From the NCBI GenBank assembly GCA_035079385.1, contig JAVHKY010000004.1:14043001-14107000 (forward strand): 64,000 nt of DNA, given 5' to 3'. The translations under genes were made by a program, and so were the position numbers. The notes below the pieces were generated by a model that worked only from the letters and a program-made list of their open reading frames with translations, was not told the origin of the DNA and made no database searches. This document shows, one piece after another, positions 1 to 10,052 of this stretch. The number at the start of each line of letters is the position of its first letter. Position 1 is the stretch's first letter. The DNA is from Aspidiotus rigidus (taxonomy: Eukaryota > Arthropoda > Insecta > Hemiptera > Diaspididae).

Positions 1-572
1 CCCCACCATTTTTCGTATGGGACTTCAAGGCAAACGATTATGTCATTCAGAAACTATTAGGAGGCTCTACAGTAACGCTCACTTCGCGGATCACAAAAAG
101 TCGTATTGATGATAACGCGGTGAAGTTTAAAAATTTACGCATACGTTTCATTTTGACTGGAAATACTGCTATGCAGACGGTTTTCGACAAACTTTTAGAA
201 AACTTTATATTCGAGTTGACCCATTCGGGGGAAATGTATTTTAGATGCGGTCGTCAATTTTATTTTGTCAAATGTAATAGTTTGAAAATGACCTTTTCTT
301 TTAAGCTGAACGAGCACGGAGAGCCAGAGAGCACGAACAAGATATACGGCCGAATAAAAGACAACTTTTACGCGCTAAGCCCTTACACCACGTGGAACGT
401 AAAACTGGTGAAAAATAAATATTGGAGCGGGGACATTCGTTCTGTGGTAAAGTTTGCAAACTATCCGATGAAAGTAGTTCTAGAAGGACTTGGTGAATAT
501 GTAAAGCGCGATATGGATCATGAAATATGCAATGCTGGATTATCGAAGTATTACGATTCCATTGCTTTGTAG
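1..572 (+). CDS. Unrecognised protein, 3' coding part (partial at left edge)
   Basis: An open frame (codons in phase with base 3) runs from the window edge to a TAG at 570-572, giving about 189 residues with no interruption. The visible part begins PPFFVWDFKANDYV and ends GLSKYYDSIAL. It has no signal peptide, transmembrane stretch, low-complexity segment or motif that I can name. Charged and aromatic residues alternate as in a folded globular domain, and codon use does not look like random AT-rich sequence. An in-frame GTG and internal ATGs exist, but the frame stays open to base 3, so the true start or the exon's 5' boundary lies outside the window. I see no splice acceptor in the first 100 bases. 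Function unknown. A decayed viral or transposon origin was considered, but the intact frame argues for a host gene. Confidence 0.6.
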   Translation, partial: PPFFVWDFKANDYVIQKLLGGSTVTLTSRITKSRIDDNAVKFKNLRIRFILTGNTAMQTVFDKLLENFIFELTHSGEMYFRCGRQFYFVKCNSLKMTFSFKLNEHGEPESTNKIYGRIKDNFYALSPYTTWNVKLVKNKYWSGDIRSVVKFANYPMKVVLEGLGEYVKRDMDHEICNAGLSKYYDSIAL

Positions 573-3194
573 ACACAGTACACAAATGAGTTGATTGCAG
601 TTAAAGCAATGAACAGAACAATAAAGCAGTTTTGAAAATACGAACATCGATTACAAATTAGGAAGTGGACTTGAGGGGCAAGGAAAGACAATGTACGCTT
701 AATATTATTTATGAGCAAAAGACTTATAAAGAGGACCCATTTTAGGAATAATGTAACTAGGACAATAAAAACTCATGGTGAATCTAGATTGTACTCGTAT
801 AACTTACTTAAAGGCATCTTCAAGCAACCATTATTGGACTGAAACTAGGTACACCGAAAATTTCTGTTCTTTGACTAAATCATCCAAATCATCATTTTTT
901 GTAGAGCAGAAAATTTTCCTTTAAACAAAACCAATCTTATTACTCACAGTACCTCCTGGTATCAACGTTTAGAGAAAGGATTGATTAAAACAACTGATGA
1001 CAAAATAAATTCTGAAGGGACAGCTACTAACAGAATGAGGAAAGGCCGTGTAACGTTTGCGCAAATTACCACGAAAACTATAGCACGTTTCCGCAAACGA
1101 GATGTACACGCTCTTGCACATGTCCGATCTACTTGACGTCGCCCCTATTAAGGCTGAATCCTTTTTAGAATACTTACTGGAAAATTACGTCCGGGGTGAC
1201 TCGAAGTTTCCTTCCGCGGTTTGAGCGGTTGCTCCTTACGATATGCAGTGCAGAACTTCAACTTTCATTAACGGACTCTACCACTATTCAAGTCCCCATA
1301 TCCATCTTATCTTCCTCGACTTAATACTCAATTCTACAAGAAAAGGACGCATCAATCCGCAAGCCAACGAAAATTAAACCCACTGTGAAGCGCAAAAGAA
1401 GCCTTCAAGAAATACTTATCAGAGTGGGGAATACACTTGGCTTTGATTATGTAAAAACGCGGGTACCTACTTTATAATTACATCCCCTGCCAACCTCAAT
1501 TTGTCAATATGTTCTTGATATATAATTCTGTTTTTTACAATTTATAATTAACGCATACGCCCGTTTGTACATAACAAAACACCAACTTCTGTTCAAAGTA
1601 ATCAGCTCAATTTTCTACAATTTTTTCTATAAAAATGGATATTTTCATCTACGCAATTGTACTACTTTCTTCAGTAATTTGCGCAAACCTACCTATATTG
1701 TCCATTGTAAATTACTACAAATATAAGAGGGTACCTACCCACTCAGATATTTGACAAAAAGCAACTTATAGTAAGAAGATATGTCGCGTAATGTGTGTCA
1801 AAATTTGATAAGTATTATTAAGATATTAACAATTTATAATATTTATTGTATTGGGATGTAAAGTTTTCGCTACTGAAGCTAAAATATTGTAACTTATGCA
1901 TTACAATACAAATGGCTGTACATCATTTGAAAAAGAAATATTTAATAACACGAGAATGAAGTAAGAATTTTTTGTTATGTATCCAGAGACAATTTGATAC
2001 AATTGATGAATTAACCCACATGATTAAATATACAAACAAAAAGCAAGTGAAGTAGGTACTAACTTCAATATTAGTAAGAGTATAATTTTGCTCCAAATGG
2101 TTTTCCTCTGCTTTCTGAGACGTTCAGATCACCAGCAATTACTCTATCATTGAGCGCATCATCATGTCGCAGTTCATTCTAAAATTGGAAACTGCCTATA
2201 TACCTATAATGATAGACCAAGTTCTAGATTTAGAATAGGTATACCTATACCTACCTTCAAGTAGTACAAAACAATATAATGATAAAATGGAATTTTTTGT
2301 CTCCACCATTTTCATTTCTGAGTAAAATATATACCCGCATACTAACCTATAGTCTTCATTCATTTGTACTAGTTGATATGATGTTTTGACAACTGCTTTA
2401 TTGATATCATGGTAGGCGAATTTAATTGGTATCTAGGTACAATTTATCATAAAACAACATTGTATCAGAGTCGCTGGGTGAAGCTCTACTCGTAAAATTA
2501 CAATCCAATATGATGGTCTTTCAGTTAAAAGACAGCTCCTACTTTCGTTGATACTCACTTTTGCGATTGTCGATATCCCGCGGTAAATATTTTGAAAAAT
2601 CGGTAAATCAGTAAACTGTTTTGGACTTTGCAGCAAGCATTGGTCAAATAGAGCCATCTGTAGCTCCTGACGATGGTTGATGACTTGTCTCAAATAAGTA
2701 TAGCTACCTAGATATCAACAAAAAATGATTATGAGAAAGTAACTAATTATCTGGACGGAAGAAAGCAGAAAAAAAACATCAGTAACTGTAATGAATCAAA
2801 TTAGGCAGGCACCTGTTTAGTACAACAAATTTAATAAGGAAACTTAAACTTGCCTAATCTACATAGGTCACTGCACTGAATTGATGATAATAACTTCTCA
2901 ATACAAAAAGGATCAAGTTCTGAGAAAGTCGGCCAAACAAAGAGCCAACAATCCATAGAATAATGTCTATAACAGAACTACAAGAAATCTCTTCCTCTAA
3001 ACTGTTTGATTGTCGCTCATCCGACTTTTATAGAACTTGGTCAATGGTCACACAATCAGAGGTACGCCCGTTCGCCATTTTGGTTTTGAAGTCTAAAAAC
3101 ATCCATAATGATAATTATGATTAGGCAGCGTTCTTTAAATCGCCAGTGTACACTAATACTAGGCTTTAAAGTTGAATCCGTTTTTACTCGAGTA
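573..3194. other. Non-coding stretch, no recognised gene
   Basis: AT-rich sequence downstream of the first gene. Frames are short and unconvincing. It contains several copies of TAGGTA/TACCTA-type motifs (for example around 1470, 1730, 2055 and 2240). The only coding-like item is the small signal-peptide-like frame at 1635-1754, listed separately. Confidence 0.5.
1635..1754 (+). CDS. Possible signal-peptide first exon or small ORF
   Basis: A 39-codon frame starts at an ATG preceded by TATAAAA. Its N-terminus, MDIFIYAIVLLSSVICANLP, looks like a signal peptide or single membrane anchor with a plausible cleavage after a small residue. A GTACCT at about 1730 could act as a weak splice donor before the in-frame TGA, which would make this the first exon of a secreted or membrane protein, perhaps the one ending at 5403-5612. 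No downstream exon could be joined with confidence, so this may be chance. Confidence 0.2.
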   Translation: MDIFIYAIVLLSSVICANLPILSIVNYYKYKRVPTHSDI

Positions 3195-3395
3195 AGGGTA
3201 TGGCAATACGCCATTTTAGCAGCAAAAAGAAGTATCTAACGTACAAATGCGTATTGCACAGCATCGCGAGAAAACAAACGTGACCGATATTGCCGGGCCC
3301 TGCCGAATATTCCACGACACTGCGCGAACGCGTTTCTGCTTGAGAACTGTTGAGAACCTTCTTTTTGCTGCTAAAATGGCGTATTGCCATACCCT
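3195..3395. mobile_element. 201-bp MITE with perfect 37-bp terminal inverted repeats
   Basis: Bases 3195-3231 are an exact reverse complement of 3359-3395, with outer ends AGGGTATGGCAATACGCC. The inner 127 bp contain no gene. The small ORFs on both strands are by-products of the inverted repeat. No unambiguous target-site duplication is visible at the borders, so the superfamily is not assigned. Confidence 0.8.
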
Positions 3396-3613
3396 CCTCT
3401 ATAGTACCCTAAGATTACCTGGATGGATTTTCTTGAAATTACACTTCTTGGAAAATAAATTTCATAGAGAATAATTTATTTTTTGGTTAGAAGCATTATT
3501 TTCAGGTTACCTAATCAATTAATAGACGTACTCACCTACTGGAAACGCGGTGTTTTTTTTATTTTTAACCAAACGCCAACAATGACCACTCCTTATGTTT
3601 TGCGAAACAAATA

Positions 3614-4149
3614 CAGTCCACTCTCGATTTAACGAAGGCCAAGGGAGCAAGGAAAAAATTCGTTAAATCGAGTTTTTATTAAAACAAAATTCGTTAATTC
3701 GAGAAGAGAAAAGAAAATTCGTTAAATTGCGTTAAATGGAATTTCCTAATTCGTCAAAGGGCGGTAATTTTTTACAAATTTAGTTGAAATATCTTCAAAA
3801 TATTCGTTTTATTTTCGTCAAAATTGGTTCAATTTCCTTTCTACGTATTGATTCGGATTTTTGTCGAATTTGTCATGGTCGAAGTTTTGTACTTTTAATA
3901 CTTGGCTTTCAAGAACAAATGGTTGAATTTTTCTCAAACTTGATCGCAATTTTGTCAAAATTGATCGAATTTTCTTCAAATTTTATTAGATTTTTGTCGA
4001 AATTCGTCAAAACTGCTTGCACATTAAATTTCGTTAAATCGAGTACAAATTTTTCGTTATAATGAGTTTTTCTCAAGGGATATCAGAGTTTTATTTCGTT
4101 AAATCGCGTTTTTCGTCAAATCGACGTTCGTTAAATCGAGAGTCGACTG
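3614..4149. mobile_element. Tc1/mariner-type (pogo/Tigger-like) MITE
   Basis: The termini read CAGTCCACTCTCGATTTAAC on the left and, inverted, CAGTCGACTCTCGATTTAAC on the right: about 23 bp of inverted repeat with one mismatch. A TA dinucleotide lies directly outside each end (3612-3613 and 4150-4151), as expected of Tc1/mariner target duplication. CAGT...CTCGATTTAACG ends are typical of pogo/Tigger elements (family knowledge). The interior is AT-rich with many repeats of TTCGTTAAAT and TTTTGTCAAAATT, and has no transposase frame, so the element is non-autonomous. Confidence 0.8.
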
Positions 4150-4151
4150 TA

Positions 4152-5402
4152 CAAGTATCCACTTATTATATTTTCACAGACAGAGCACATACGCACACTT
4201 TTGTATGTAAATCATACAAAATCTTACTCCTCCAGATTTATAATTATATCTTGGATTCACATATCTAAATCTTGCCCTGACTATAGTTGACTACCGTAGC
4301 AGAAAACAAGATTGCGATTTTGCAACAAGCCACGAACATGCTTGTTGCTGCTGCCCATTTGAACATAATGTACCTACACGGTGATTTAAGCTGATATTGC
4401 AATGTTATGGTTTATGTAGAAGAGGGCACTAGCATTAAAATTAAAACAAGTAGGTACAGCACAAAATCAAAGTTTAAAATTAAGTTGGTCAGATCCTTTT
4501 TACGAGACTTTTTTTCCTGAATATCTTACCTATTCATTTTTCTCGGCCACTTTTAATTTGGTAACACGCCATTTCTTCGTCTCTTATTTTTATTGTATTT
4601 ACCTAATGAGTTAATTCCTGAAAACAATTAATGCTGGCTCTGCAGTGGCACCTGAATCGATTACCTACTTGAATATTAACTATAAAAACTACCAAAATAT
4701 ATCCACTTTTTTTTTTTTTTTTTTTCTTAGATACCTACCTAAGAAAGATGAGGGAATCGTGCGTAATAAATTATAAAGTATCTAGCTGCTACGTATAATT
4801 GAAACGTCTCATTACAATTGTAGTACCTAAACAAAAAAATGTCGAATAAAATGACACCAGGAGATTAATATTGAAAGAGTGAGAAGTAATTTGAAGTTGA
4901 AAACATTTTCCTATATCTTTTGAAGTGGGAGAGAATAGACGTAGGCCTGTTACATAAAAATATCTAGGTACAGGATTGAGATATGCGTGATATACCTAGT
5001 AAAATAATTTGTTGGTGTTCATTGAGGTGTAAAATTATGGCGGGTGAGCTAAAGACGCGACGAACATTGCACAAAATTCAAATCCATTCCATTCATCTTA
5101 CTATTTAGGTCTTCAAAAAGATATTTTAGTAACTCAATAGAAATTTGAAATTTTTGATGTTCATCATCTTTATCACAAATCAATAGGTAATTCAAATCAT
5201 TTTCAGTGTCGCTATAATTTATAAATTTCAGCCGTGAAATACAAAGAAGGGAGGAAAAAATAAATTTCAAAATATATCACCAGGATAAAATTTTTCTATT
5301 GTTTTTATAAATCAAGTATAAAGAAGGATCTCGCTGCTGGAATAGAATAAAAAATAGGTACTCAAGTTTTCATGTATATACCTATGTAATTGTGCATTTT
5401 AG
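4152..5402. other. Non-coding, probably intronic or intergenic
   Basis: AT-rich, with a poly(T) run near 4709-4726. No convincing exon. It ends at the splice acceptor ...GCATTTTAG immediately before the terminal exon at 5403. Confidence 0.4.
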
Positions 5403-5612
5403 GTTTTTCTGGGAGTGATGCTACTGACTTTGAATTTAATGCGAGATCTGAAATTCCATTTGGTCGAGTATAAATTTTCTGCCGGTCTACTGAACCACAT
5501 GGAAGTTGGAATGTGTTTCTTCATAGTGTTATTGAATATCGTAATCAGCGCTTTTGATCCGAAACTAAAACAGATTGCCGACTTGAGTTCATCAGCACAG
5601 AAAGACTTCTAG
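5403..5612 (+). CDS. Terminal exon of a small membrane protein (copy 1)
   Basis: Directly after a TTTTAG acceptor, a phase-0 frame of 69 codons ends in TAG (5610-5612). It encodes two hydrophobic segments separated by a polar loop. The first is around VFLGVMLLTLNL, and the second, around MCFFIVLLNIVISAF, is followed by a polar tail ending SSAQKDF. The exon closely resembles the exon at 9279-9458: same phase, the same [VI]F[VL]G opening, the same spacing to a second helix ending NIVIS-x-F, then a short hydrophilic tail. An AATAAA lies about 240 bp downstream. Upstream exons were not identified. The two exons are either the ends of tandem paralogues or alternative last exons of one gene. Confidence 0.5.
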   Translation, partial: VFLGVMLLTLNLMRDLKFHLVEYKFSAGLLNHMEVGMCFFIVLLNIVISAFDPKLKQIADLSSSAQKDF

Positions 5613-7550
5613 GTAGGACATATGAGCATTGTAATGGTATATCTACTTTTTAAAAGTGAGTTCAGAGTCCTCTCTTCAAAACATGGTAGACAAGGAAACA
5701 GTGACGCACCCAGTATACATATTATATCGATTAATAATTAGGTAGGTGAGGTACCTTCAAAGAAGAAAAACAAAACACAAATTAGGTATTTCCTTTTTTG
5801 CAATTCCTGACTTCATTCCTACCTTTTCAGCAAACGTAATTTTTGAAGCAATAAAACAGAGATTTCTTCTTCTTGAGTTCTTCAAAGTACCCCAATGAAC
5901 AGCTCTTATCCTCTTGGTAGATTGAAAAAAAAAAAATCTATAAAATATTAGGTACCTGGCTGAAAAAATATGAACCAGGAGACTAATTAGAAAACGAGCA
6001 ATGAAGAGCGGCTAGAGTGTTAGATACCTACAAATATATTGGTTTAACTCGATGTCAAAATACCATTATCGTATTTTGATAGTGCTAGGATTCTCTTTTG
6101 TTGGTTAAAATTGCTTTTTCCTCGTTTTCACCTTGCTAAATCAAATACTTTCTAAGTCGCACTTTGTGTCTGTAAATATGAATTTTGTAAAAGAAAACTT
6201 CAATATCAGTAGGAGTATAGTGCACTCTTCACCGCTTATCGATAATTTACTTTTATCCATAGTCCCACAATTGGCAGGCCAATCGCTCGTTCTAAAACCT
6301 TAAACCGGAAACCAACTTACCCACTCGGTAAACGTGAAGTCCTAATCGAAAGAGGATACGGTGTGGGAAAGTGTGTGAAATTAAAACATGTTGTATATAC
6401 GGTAACTCCGACGTGAGAGCACAATCAACATTCAAAGCCTAAAGCCAGGGGTGAAGAAGGGCTGCTCCACCAGTACAGGGTTCCATCAGTAAATCATGAT
6501 GATACAAAATATAATGTCATAACATCGTCGAAGTTATTTCAAATGTATCACACCTTGAATTTGAATTTTTAAACTGCGTCTGCGATGGCTAAAAAATCTA
6601 TTCAAAAGAATTGAGTGGATATCGGAGGTCATATTGAGAAAATGATTCCGCGTATAATTTCAGATGATGTTTTGTTCCGCTAGTCGTGTGATTGAAGAGT
6701 TTCGATAGGTATTTACTTAAGGGTGACAATAGGCATTTTTACATAGAAGTTGAAAATACTATTTAGAAGCTTCGACAAAGAACTAACCATTCTTTTTAGA
6801 GTTGAAATTCTTACTTGACATAATTATTAAACTCGAGGAGAAAAGAGCAGAACAGTACCCCGGTGGATGTCTAGAAAATAAAATTATTACCGGTACCAAA
6901 GGAAGTAGAAAAAAGTAAGGTAATATTTTAAATCTTCACAGTTTATAATCTAGTTCCATCAAATCTTTTCTACAACCCGGGCCACCTCATTCTATTACAG
7001 GAGGATTTGTTTTCTTTTTCAAAGGCTATGTTTGAAATTGTGGTTAATCAGGGGTAAAACCCCACAAATCACAGATTGGAGACTGAGAGCCCTACAAAAT
7101 GAAACTTTCTTAGAGCACAAAATAAAAATTCTCTTCCGTAGAAACTTCTGTTTCTCCCCTTGGTACCAAGAGGGACGAAAGAACGGATTTGAGAATCAGA
7201 TGGGGGAGAGGGCTCACAATTAGAAGGAGTAGGGGTGAAAAAGATATAAAAGTGGTCAAAGCAAATTTAATTGGGCTGAAATAAAGTCGGAATTGGAAAA
7301 TATTAGGTTGATTGGTTGCATTCCTATTGATATGAAAAGGCATTTCCTATAAAACTGAAAAACATTTCTCATTTATTTTTTCTTATTATTTTATTAAATT
7401 TAAAAATTCTCTGGAGTTTTATCGGTTTAAACTTGATCATCCCTACCTCAAATTTTCTCTCGCAAAGTCACAAAGTCAAATTTGTTTTTCAATCATCTTA
7501 AAGCGTACATCATTTTTGTAGGATACAAGAAGCAACATTGCGGTTCATAT
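5613..7550. other. Non-coding stretch
   Basis: 3' untranslated region of the preceding exon, then AT-rich sequence without a convincing exon. TAGGTA/TACCTA motifs recur. The ORFs around 7032-7343 overlap on opposite strands and have no coding character. Confidence 0.35.
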
Positions 7551-9050
7551 CGAATAAAGAGAAAACGACCAAAGTCAATCGAATAATCTTTTACTACCTC
7601 ACAGAATTAAAAATCGTACAAGATCGAAGGAACAATGAGGTCGTATTTAAATATAGAAAATTGTAAAATTCGTACAAATTTGGAAAATACAAAATCCAAA
7701 AGTCGTAAAATAATATTAAAAAACAAGAAAAGTCGTGAAAATTACAAATCGTGAATATATTTCCGACTAAACAGTCACCTACAGACGAATACTAAAATAG
7801 AACTAAGCTAAATCGAAAGAGAGACAAGGAACGAACAGAAAAGAAAAGATCGGTGTTGACAGGAAAATTATGATGATTCAAAATCGTTGGAAGAAAAAAA
7901 AAGTACCATAGAATTTTTCGATGAGATCGTTCTCAGGAAAGAAACGATTCAAAAGTGAATCACCTCATTACTAATGGAATGACGAATAATTTCAATGTGT
8001 CCGAGGGCTAACCGTCAACGAAAGGAATTCTCACAATAGAGCAAGACGAGTTGGAGGTCAAATTTATGGCCGGAATCCGAAAGGTGTTCTGCAAAAGCTC
8101 AACTTTTTTGGAGGATATTGACTTCTCGAACTCTAGTTTAAAGCTGCCGGCTCGTCTCTCCTATATAGACAGCTAAACAGTCGAGCACTAGAGCCTATAG
8201 ACTTCACTTTTCTCAAAAACTCACGGGTTCTTTAACGGAGTTGAAAGATGGGTGGTAGGGAATCTTGTATGACGTCATAAACTTGGTCTTTGGTAGTCAG
8301 AGAAGGACTTGGAAAAATTTTTACCTCCAAGGTATAAATGATAGAACGGGTCTTAGAAAGGTAAGATACGAGGGGGACTTGAAAGAAAAAACTGACCTAT
8401 GACGTCATCAGATTGTGAAGTCACAAGCCCCGCTCCTAAGCTATATGTGACCGGAGAGGGACTTGGAAAATTTTTGAACTCTGAGCTTTGCCGGACGGCC
8501 AGACGGTGGACATCCCCCATAAACAGGTTCTCTGTTAAAAATAGGGATGGGATTCTTGAACCTGCAGAAGAGACTACGAATAATGTTAGGTTTATAAAAC
8601 ACAGGACGAATATTGAAGGGTCTAAGGAGATGAGTGACATCAGAGGAAAGTTTCCCTGAATAGAATAAACGAACCTAGATTCAAATTTTCTCCTGTAGGG
8701 AGTGATACTCCGAACTCTTTCTTCTCCTAACGACTTTGAATCATCATAATTTTTCGGTCACTACTGGTCTTTTCTTTTCTCTTTGTTCCTTGTCTCTCTT
8801 TCGATTTAGCCTAGTTCTATTTCGGTGTTCGTCTGTTAATGATTGTTTAGTCAAAAATATATTCACGGTTTGTAATTGTTTTTCGATATTTTACGACTTT
8901 GTCGTTGGATTTTGTATTTTTAAAAATTTTTAAAAATTTTACGATTCTCGATATTGAAATACGATTTTGTCGTTTCTTCGATCTTGTACGAATTTTTAAT
9001 TCTGTGCGGTAGTAAAATATTATTCGATTGACTTCGGTCTTTCTTTCTTC
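7551..9050. mobile_element. Foldback (long inverted repeat) element, about 1.5 kb
   Basis: The left arm (about 7551-7895) and right arm (about 8725-9050) are imperfect reverse complements over more than 300 bp. For example, GTCAATCGAATAAT at 7576 pairs with ATTATTCGATTGAC near 9030, and TAAATCGAAAGAGAGACAAG near 7808 pairs with its complement near 8795. The loop (7896-8724) contains TGACGTCA motifs and an old copy of the minisatellite-bearing element. No transposase is present. Arm divergence suggests an old insertion or duplication. It lies between the two similar terminal exons. Confidence 0.75.
8225..8541 (-). mobile_element. Decayed copy of the minisatellite-bearing element
   Basis: The end at 8517-8541 (CCCCCATAAACAGGTTCTCT) is a diverged reverse complement of the left end at 18858-18885, and it is preceded by GGACGG-type sequence matching the GCCGTCC run of that copy. 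Near 8228-8247, TTCTTTAACGGAGTTGAAAG resembles, inverted, the right tail of the 18858 copy. Between them are about three degenerate GACTTGGAAAA...AGCTATA units. It lies inside the loop of the foldback at 7551-9050. Confidence 0.55.
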
Positions 9051-9278
9051 ATGTGTATATTATTCTTTAACCAGTCACAAAACCTGAAGGTACTTCACCT
9101 GATAATTGGTAATCTAGTCTCAATTTTGCATGTTATATAGGTGGTCAGAAATTCTGAAGCTTCTTCTCTCGTGTCTGCGCTCTTTCATCACTAACTTTAC
9201 TTTTGCTCTTCTATTTTCAAATTTTTATGTATCGAGTACACGCGATGGTTATACATAAAACGTCTTCTTTATTTTCAG

Positions 9279-9458
9279 ATATTCGTCGGCGCTCTGTTCT
9301 TAGTGATAGGAGGACTCAATCTGAATCAGAAACCTGATCACAAGTGGGCGATTATATTGAACGACACCATTCTTTTACTCATATTCATGATTTCATGTGT
9401 AAATATAGTCATATCGGGATTCGGATTGACAGATAAAGGAGGCACGAGCCGACCGTAA
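9279..9458 (+). CDS. Terminal exon of a small membrane protein (copy 2)
   Basis: The exon begins after the acceptor TTATTTTCAG (AG at 9277-9278) in phase 0 and ends at TAA 9456-9458, giving 59 codons. It encodes a helix IFVGALFLVIGGL, a polar loop with NQKPDHKW, a second helix LLLIFMISCVNIVIS, and a short polar tail. Exon phase, length, hydrophobic pattern and the closing NIVIS-x-F match the exon at 5403-5612, so the two are homologous. A polyadenylation signal AATAAA occurs near 9829. Only the last exon is recognised. A multi-span membrane protein is inferred; the family is unknown. Confidence 0.55.
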   Translation: MFVGALFLVIGGLNLNQKPDHKWAIILNDTILLLIFMISCVNIVISGFGLTDKGGTSRP

Positions 9459-10052
9459 ACGACAAAAATACATCAAGCCGTACACGTATACTTTTATTTA
9501 TCTTAGATTTTTTACCGCATCAAAAATATTTACCCGGCTATATTAAGCGAAAAATATAAATGCATGTCAGTGTACATAACCTATTTTATTTTCTTAGTTA
9601 TCGTGAGGTATTTTACTGTGACATCGGGCATCATATCTCGACTTCAAGACTAAAATTTTTTCATTCCAATAAAGGTAGGTACTTTGTAATTTTTATGTTG
9701 TTAATTGAGACCTCCGTCTGTAACTGCTCTTGTACTGTGCAATAACGCTTTCTGCGCCCTAAGTATTTACCTTATATTCTCAGAATCCAGCACAGACTAT
9801 TTGAAATGTATAGAGTACCGTTTTTAAGAATAAATTACTATTATATAAATATAACAACTTTAGTTCGCTTATTTTATTTACGAAGCTGTTCGACGTTCAG
9901 CATTCATGTTTTGTGCTACTCGAGTGCCACAAGGTAGACTCATAATTCTTGATAAAATTCAAACGGCTCACATTTTCTACTTTGTAAGCTTAACTTCGGG
10001 ACACTATTTCAATTTATGAAAGCAACCAACAAGAAACTTTTATCCCCTCCAT

